DNA from: DASZJY01 sp036260255
GTDB taxonomy: Bacteria > Actinomycetota > Acidimicrobiia > Acidimicrobiales > AC-14
NCBI GenBank assembly: GCA_036260255.1
Contig: DATAAF010000090.1
Span: forward strand, 1-7,689
Direction: 5' to 3'
Length of the DNA stretch: 7,689 bases
In this document: positions 5,050-7,689 of the stretch, piece by piece
Layout of the letters: each line of letters opens with the position of its first letter
Position numbering within the stretch: position 1 is the stretch's first letter
Made by a program: the position numbers and the translations under genes
Notes under the pieces: generated by a model
Database searches by the model: none
Told to the model about the DNA's origin: nothing
Seen by the model: only the letters and a program-made list of their open reading frames with translations

Positions 5050-5676
5050 ATGAGCCAGACCCAGATCCCCGACCTCGGGACCCATCAGCCAGACCACGCA
5101 CCAACCGGCCACGACGGCGTCGGCCGTCAGCCGTCCGCCACCGGGTTCTGGGGGTCGATGCCCCGCGTCCTGACCGCCCTCGCCGGCCTCGTCACGGCCC
5201 TGGGGACGGCGGCCGCCGTGTACTTCGGTGGGATCAAGGGCAACGGCCCCGACAACAACGCCAGCAGCAACCCGGTTACCCCGCCGGCCCCGGTGGTCAT
5301 TTGGGGGCAGCCGCCGGCGCCGGCGCCCACGGCGGGGGTCACCGCCGGCGGCGGCGACGCGAGGACGAGGGACGCGTTCTCCGGGAACCCCAGCGGTTCG
5401 GTCGAGAGCGACGCCCGGAGCATCATCGCCGAGTGGTGGAGCACGCTCGACGCCAGCACGTCGGCCGTCGCGAACGGCTGCGCCAACGGCTACGCCGGAG
5501 ACTGCGCGGACATGATCGAGCTCCTGGCGAGCGAGTGCGAGGCCGGGAACCCGCTGAGCTGCGACGTCTTGTACCTGGCCAGCCCCGAGGGGTCCGCGCT
5601 GGAGGAGTACGGCAACAGCTGCGGCGGACGCATCTCCGACAACGACGCCTGGTGCCGTGACCTGGCGAGGAGCTGA
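5050..5676 (+). CDS. Membrane-anchored six-cysteine extracytoplasmic-type protein, unknown function
   Basis: The 208-residue product has a polar N-terminal tail of about 36 residues and a single hydrophobic helix (about 38-60, RVLTALAGLVTALGTAAAVY). A low-complexity Asn/Pro/Ala/Gly linker follows (66-105), then a compact acidic C-terminal domain (about 115-208). That domain has six cysteines (C144, C152, C163, C171, C191, C202), an even number suited to three disulfides. The linker and paired cysteines suggest the domain faces outside the membrane; the tail is not a cleavable signal peptide. The stretch from C163 to CGGR (191-194), with spaced Cys and LYLASPEGSALEEYG, resembles a motif I have seen in uncharacterised actinobacterial secreted proteins, but I cannot name the family. 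It is the first gene of a two-gene operon, with one base between its stop and the next start. Confidence 0.82.
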   Translation: MSQTQIPDLGTHQPDHAPTGHDGVGRQPSATGFWGSMPRVLTALAGLVTALGTAAAVYFGGIKGNGPDNNASSNPVTPPAPVVIWGQPPAPAPTAGVTAGGGDARTRDAFSGNPSGSVESDARSIIAEWWSTLDASTSAVANGCANGYAGDCADMIELLASECEAGNPLSCDVLYLASPEGSALEEYGNSCGGRISDNDAWCRDLARS

Positions 5677-5677
5677 C

Positions 5678-5890
5678 GTGCCCAAGATCCGGACCGGCGG
5701 CTGGCGCCTCTCCTTCTGGATGGCGTCGGCCGCCGTCTTCCTCGTCAACGCCGTGCTCTCGGTGACCAACGCCTCGTGGATGCTGGCGAGCCTGCAGGCC
5801 ATGACCGCCGTCCTGGCCACGTTGGCGGCGATCGAGGACTGCGAGGCCAGGCGTCGAGCGGCTCGGTCGGGGCAACCGGTCTTGCCGTAG
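5678..5890 (+). CDS. 70-residue protein with two membrane helices, unknown function
   Basis: The short product starts MPKIRTGGWRLSFW. It has two hydrophobic segments, about 12-30 (SFWMASAAVFLVNAVLSV) and 33-52 (SWMLASLQAMTAVLATLAAI), separated by a short polar turn TNA, so it forms a helical hairpin. A basic tail, CEARRRAARS, follows. The basic ends suggest both termini are cytoplasmic. The GTG at 5678 is chosen because GAGGAG lies 5 bp upstream, inside the end of the preceding gene; a longer form would overlap that gene. The one-base gap implies co-translation with the six-cysteine membrane protein, so the two may work together. I do not recognise the family. Confidence 0.78.
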   Translation: MPKIRTGGWRLSFWMASAAVFLVNAVLSVTNASWMLASLQAMTAVLATLAAIEDCEARRRAARSGQPVLP

Positions 5891-5913
5891 GCGTCTCGGC
5901 CCAGCCGGTCGAG

Positions 5914-5950
5914 AAATTCGGTTGACTACTCGGTGCCGAGGTGGTGCGAT
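5914..5950 (+). promoter_or_regulatory. Probable promoter of the whiB7-like gene with AT-rich upstream element
   Basis: TTGACT (5922-5927) is a good -35. After 17 bp, TGCGAT (5945-5950) is a mediocre -10, which would start transcription near 5957. AAATT (5914-5918), one of the few AT-rich patches here, lies 3 bp upstream of the -35. Known WhiB7-dependent promoters carry an AT-rich patch next to the -35 for binding by the protein's AT-hook, so autoregulation is plausible. The spacer contains the inverted repeat CTCGG-TG-CCGAG (5929-5940). Confidence 0.5.
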
Positions 5951-6264
5951 GGCGTGTACGTCTTCGCCGTACCAGGTGGAAGTGAGGTTGTGGTGCTCGT
6001 AGCTGCGCTGTACGTCGACAAGCCCCGGACGGGCCCGGTCGGCGAGCTCGCGCGCCCGTGCACCTGGATGCCCATCGCCGAGCAGCCGAACGGGTCCTTC
6101 GGTACCGGTCACGCACTCGTGCGGCCAAGGGGTCGAGGAAGGAGCTGCAGCAGGTAGCCGCAGCGACACCTCCGAGGAAGGGCCCCGAGGCCGCCGGAAG
6201 ACTCCGGCGGCCTCCTTCTTTTCCCGGACGGAGACGACGAGCGACGACAGAGAGGGGTCTGGCC
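5951..6264 (+). promoter_or_regulatory. Long 5' leader of the whiB7-like gene with candidate upstream reading frames
   Basis: About 300 bp without a full-size gene precede the whiB ATG. Two ATG-initiated short frames exist: 5949-6002 (17 codons, possibly starting too close to the -10 to be transcribed) and 6068-6157 (29 codons, ending in an Arg-rich tail 29 nt before the terminator stem). Neither has a strong Shine-Dalgarno. A GTG-initiated frame from 5990 joins the second. GCGGCC at 6121-6126 is complementary to GGCCGC at 6189-6194 in the left arm of the terminator, so an antiterminator pairing is possible. The leader also holds the perfect palindrome GCGAGCTCGC (6042-6051). The layout matches leader-mediated attenuation known for whiB7/wblC genes, but which frame acts is inference. 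Confidence 0.5.
6187..6222 (+). terminator. Intrinsic terminator (attenuator candidate) before the whiB7-like gene
   Basis: GAGGCCGCCGG (6187-6197) pairs perfectly with CCGGCGGCCTC (6204-6214) across a 6-nt loop, and CTTCTTTT (6215-6222) follows. This is the only hairpin in the window with a T-rich tract. It ends 42 bp before the whiB start codon, so it could end transcripts from upstream or act as a regulated attenuator in the whiB leader. Confidence 0.85.
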
Positions 6265-6561
6265 ATGTTGGCCGAGCGGTGGTTCGAAGAGGGCGGGGTG
6301 GAGCTGAGGGTGGAGGCCCTCTGCAACGACGGCACCGGCGACGCCGTCACGCTCTTCTTCTCCGAGCAGCTGGACGACATCGCCCGGGCCAAGGCCATCT
6401 GCGCCGAGTGCCCCGTTCGCCAGCCGTGCTTCGAGGGCGCACTGGCCCGTCGCGAGCCGTACGGCGTGTGGGGCGGGCACCTGTTCTACAAGGGCAAGGT
6501 GCTGGCCATGAAGCGGCCGCGCGGCCGCCCGCCCAAGAACCCCAGGCCGCTCAGCGCCTGA
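6265..6561 (+). CDS. whiB7: WhiB7-like [4Fe-4S] transcriptional regulator with C-terminal AT-hook
   Basis: The 98-residue product has the WhiB signature: four cluster cysteines C20, C46, C49 and C55 (C-x25-C-x2-C-x5-C) and the GVWGG turn at 67-71 that helps bind the principal sigma factor. The C-terminus KRPRGRPPK (83-91) is an AT-hook, the feature that marks the WhiB7 subgroup. WhiB7 proteins associate with sigma-A, bind AT-rich DNA beside the -35 and switch on intrinsic antibiotic-resistance genes and their own gene. The ATG at 6265 has GAGGGG 7 bp upstream; the frame stays open further upstream but lacks any supported start. Expression is probably governed by the long leader and its terminator. 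The stop codon lies within a hairpin shared with the convergent glycosylase gene, which it overlaps by 11 bp. The WhiB family is certain; the subgroup rests on the AT-hook and leader layout. Confidence 0.9.
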   Translation: MLAERWFEEGGVELRVEALCNDGTGDAVTLFFSEQLDDIARAKAICAECPVRQPCFEGALARREPYGVWGGHLFYKGKVLAMKRPRGRPPKNPRPLSA

Positions 6562-6565
6562 GCGG
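6547..6565. terminator. Perfect hairpin containing both stop codons of overlapping convergent genes
   Basis: CCGCTCAG (6547-6554) pairs perfectly with CTGAGCGG (6558-6565) across the 3-nt loop CGC. The left arm contains the glycosylase stop (TCA, 6551-6553) and the right arm the whiB stop (TGA, 6559-6561). It is a candidate bidirectional terminator, without a T-run. Confidence 0.5.
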
Positions 6566-7540
6566 ATCGCCCGCTCGGGACGAGGGGGCGCCCCTGCTCT
6601 CCCCGGGCAGGGGCGCCCAGCCGGCGGTGAGGTAGAGCCAGAAGGCCAGGCCCGCCCACCGCCCGTACCGCCTGAACCGGCGGGCGATGGCGGTGTCGGT
6701 CACCGCCGCCCGCCCGGCCAGGCGGGCGTAGGTCGGACGCGTCCAGGAGTCGAGGATGAGACGGGAGTAGCGGCCGAGGAGCGTCATCACGTGGGCGGCG
6801 GCGTACGGGCCGACACCGGGAAGGTGCTGGAGGCGCACGGCCAGCTCGTCGTCGGGGAGCTCGTCCGGTGCCGTCCGTGCCAGGGCCTCCAGATCGACCG
6901 ACCCGTCGGCGACCGACTCGGCCAACGCCCGCAGGTAGCGACCGCGGTAGCCGGCCCTGGCGACGTCGCGGTAGAAGTCGTCGCCCGCCGCGGCCATCGC
7001 CGCCGGCGTCGGGAAGGCCCGGCCCATCGGTCCCTCGGCGGGAGCGCCGGGCGCCCGCTGCCCCAGGTGCTCGACCAGGGCGCCGACCATCCGCCTGGTG
7101 GCGGACCACGAGCAGTTGGTCGTGCACACCGTCTTCACGACGTCCTCGAAGACCGTGGGGCTCCGGACGAGACGCCCGGCGCCCGACGCCGCCCAGGCCA
7201 GGTCGGGGTCACCGGCGACGAGGGCGTAGAACCCGGAGAGGTCCTGGTCGAGGCGCAGCACGTGAGCGATCGCCTTGACCGCGGCGTCGAGCTGGACGCG
7301 GCTCACCCGGCTACCGAGCACGGTCACCCTGGCCCGCTCCGAGCCGGCGGGCTCGACCCGGACGGTGCGGGCCCGCCCCTGCTCGAGGGAGAGGGTGATC
7401 TCCAGGGACCGGGTGCCGGCGTCGAGCGCCATGGGCGGGAGGTCGGTCAGGCCGTGGGACACGAACGTGCGCCAGAGGTCGACGGGCTCCCCTGCGGGGC
7501 CGCGTAGGACCAGCTCGGCCATGGGCGTGACGGGCGTCAC
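6551..7540 (-). CDS. HhH-GPD superfamily DNA glycosylase (AlkA/OGG-like)
   Basis: This 329-residue protein has an N-terminal beta-rich domain (about 8-90), as in AlkA and OGG1. The helical glycosylase domain that follows contains the helix-hairpin-helix LPGVGPYAA (240-248) and a downstream aspartate, D264 in LILDSWTRP, in the catalytic-Asp position. At the place where bifunctional OGG1 and EndoIII have lysine there is tyrosine (Y246), so it is probably a monofunctional base-excision enzyme without lyase activity. The EndoIII-type Fe-S cysteines are absent; the only cysteines are in VCTTNC (138-143). It would remove damaged, perhaps alkylated, bases from DNA; the exact lesion is unknown. Start: GTG 7540 would follow a TAGCGT -10 (7557..7552) with a very short leader; ATG 7522 is in frame and equally lacks a Shine-Dalgarno. 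The gene converges on and overlaps whiB by 11 bp. Confidence 0.87.
   Translation of the reverse strand: MTPVTPMAELVLRGPAGEPVDLWRTFVSHGLTDLPPMALDAGTRSLEITLSLEQGRARTVRVEPAGSERARVTVLGSRVSRVQLDAAVKAIAHVLRLDQDLSGFYALVAGDPDLAWAASGAGRLVRSPTVFEDVVKTVCTTNCSWSATRRMVGALVEHLGQRAPGAPAEGPMGRAFPTPAAMAAAGDDFYRDVARAGYRGRYLRALAESVADGSVDLEALARTAPDELPDDELAVRLQHLPGVGPYAAAHVMTLLGRYSRLILDSWTRPTYARLAGRAAVTDTAIARRFRRYGRWAGLAFWLYLTAGWAPLPGESRGAPSSRAGDPLRR
7527..7540. promoter_or_regulatory. Second Crp/Fnr-type palindrome, between divergent genes
   Basis: GTGACG-GG-CGTCAC is a perfect inverted repeat that fits the Crp core GTGA-N6-TCAC, although the outermost T and A of the full consensus are absent. Its centre is 27.5 bp before the GTG at 7561, close to the 29.5 bp of the 2132-2149 site. 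It also covers the GTG start proposed for the glycosylase, so it could affect both genes. Confidence 0.5.
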
Positions 7541-7541
7541 T

Positions 7542-7560
7542 CGGGGGTAGGACGCTAGCC
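7542..7560 (+). promoter_or_regulatory. Probable leaderless promoter of the right-edge gene
   Basis: CGGGGGTAGG (7542-7551) includes the -10-like TAGGAC (7548-7553), 7 bp before the GTG at 7561. It repeats the element before the NuoF-like gene, base for base and at the same distance. On the other strand the same interval holds TAGCGT (7557..7552), a candidate -10 for the glycosylase, with a TTTGAG -35-like box at 7579..7574. Confidence 0.45.
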
Positions 7561-7689
7561 GTGACCGACACCTCTCAAACCGACGACAAGGCCGGCGACG
7601 ACGACGCCGGCAACGGCGGCGACACCGACGACGAGTCCCAGACCACCGGGTCCTCGGGCGACGACGGCGGCTCGCAGGACGAAGGGTCG
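7561..7689 (+). CDS. Highly acidic, disordered N-terminus of an unknown protein, cut by window edge
   Basis: Forty-three codons are open from the GTG at 7561 to the right edge. The visible part begins VTDTSQTDDKAGDD and is dominated by Asp, Gly, Ser and Thr, with one Lys and no hydrophobic segment, so it is predicted to be an unstructured acidic tail. The function must lie in the missing remainder; many actinobacterial membrane or secreted proteins start with such tails, but nothing here decides that. There is no Shine-Dalgarno, and the -10-like box 7 bp upstream suggests leaderless translation. It is divergent from the glycosylase gene with 20 bp between the proposed starts, and a palindrome lies between them. 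Confidence 0.6.
   Translation, partial: MTDTSQTDDKAGDDDAGNGGDTDDESQTTGSSGDDGGSQDEGS

Noticed and set aside
4924..5820. In-frame upstream extension of the four-cysteine protein on the minus strand
   Set aside because: It is antisense to two well-supported plus-strand genes. GGAG with 8-bp spacing marks ATG 4923 as the start.
6058..6264. Longer WhiB-like protein from a GTG at 6058
   Set aside because: It would translate through the intrinsic terminator, has Arg-rich low-complexity content unlike WhiB proteins, and has no Shine-Dalgarno; ATG 6265 has a good one.
7561..7689. Asp/Gly codon repeats (GAC, GGC) as a DNA satellite or CRISPR-like repeat
   Set aside because: The repetition is irregular and follows the codon frame, so it reflects an acidic disordered protein segment rather than a DNA repeat array.

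Overview
This is a high-GC window with a strong G/C preference at third codon positions. It contains a WhiB-family iron-sulfur regulator, an F420-dependent luciferase-like oxidoreductase, GTG starts and probable leaderless promoters. Together these point to an actinobacterium (Actinomycetota). An Acidimicrobiia-like lineage would fit, but that is a guess and nothing here fixes the genus. No rRNA, tRNA, transposon, integrase or CRISPR array was seen.

Layout, left to right. A truncated cold-shock protein gene runs off the left edge (minus strand). A Crp/Fnr-family regulator (minus) is followed by a divergent small membrane protein with a coiled-coil-like tail (plus). That gene converges on a two-CBS-domain protein (minus). 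Next comes a two-gene plus-strand operon joined by a one-base stop/start overlap: a NuoF-like flavin/[4Fe-4S] protein and an F420-dependent oxidoreductase related to F420-glucose-6-phosphate dehydrogenase. A small four-cysteine protein (minus) converges on that operon. A second plus-strand operon encodes a membrane-anchored six-cysteine protein and a 70-residue two-helix membrane protein. A leader of about 300 bp with an intrinsic terminator precedes a WhiB7-like regulator carrying a C-terminal AT-hook. A HhH-GPD DNA glycosylase (minus) overlaps the whiB 3' end. The start of a very acidic protein runs off the right edge.

The most interesting signals are regulatory. (1) A textbook Crp-type palindrome, TGTGA-N6-TCACA, lies just upstream of the NuoF-like gene, and a second GTGA-N6-TCAC site lies upstream of the right-edge gene. 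Each is followed after 1 to 3 bp by the same ten bases, CGGGGGTAGG, placed exactly 9 bp before a GTG start. This looks like one composite leaderless promoter used twice, and a candidate regulator is encoded in the same window. (2) The whiB7-like gene has a long leader ending in a strong hairpin plus T-rich tract, with short reading frames before it and an AT-rich patch next to a -35 box. These are the expected parts of antibiotic-responsive attenuation and WhiB7 autoregulation. (3) Three convergent gene junctions carry perfect inverted repeats that include at least one stop codon. (4) The NuoF-like protein keeps its flavin and cluster motifs but appears to have changed NADH-contact residues, and it is translationally coupled to an F420 enzyme that appears to lack the sugar-phosphate-binding residues of its relative. 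This suggests an uncharacterised redox pair.
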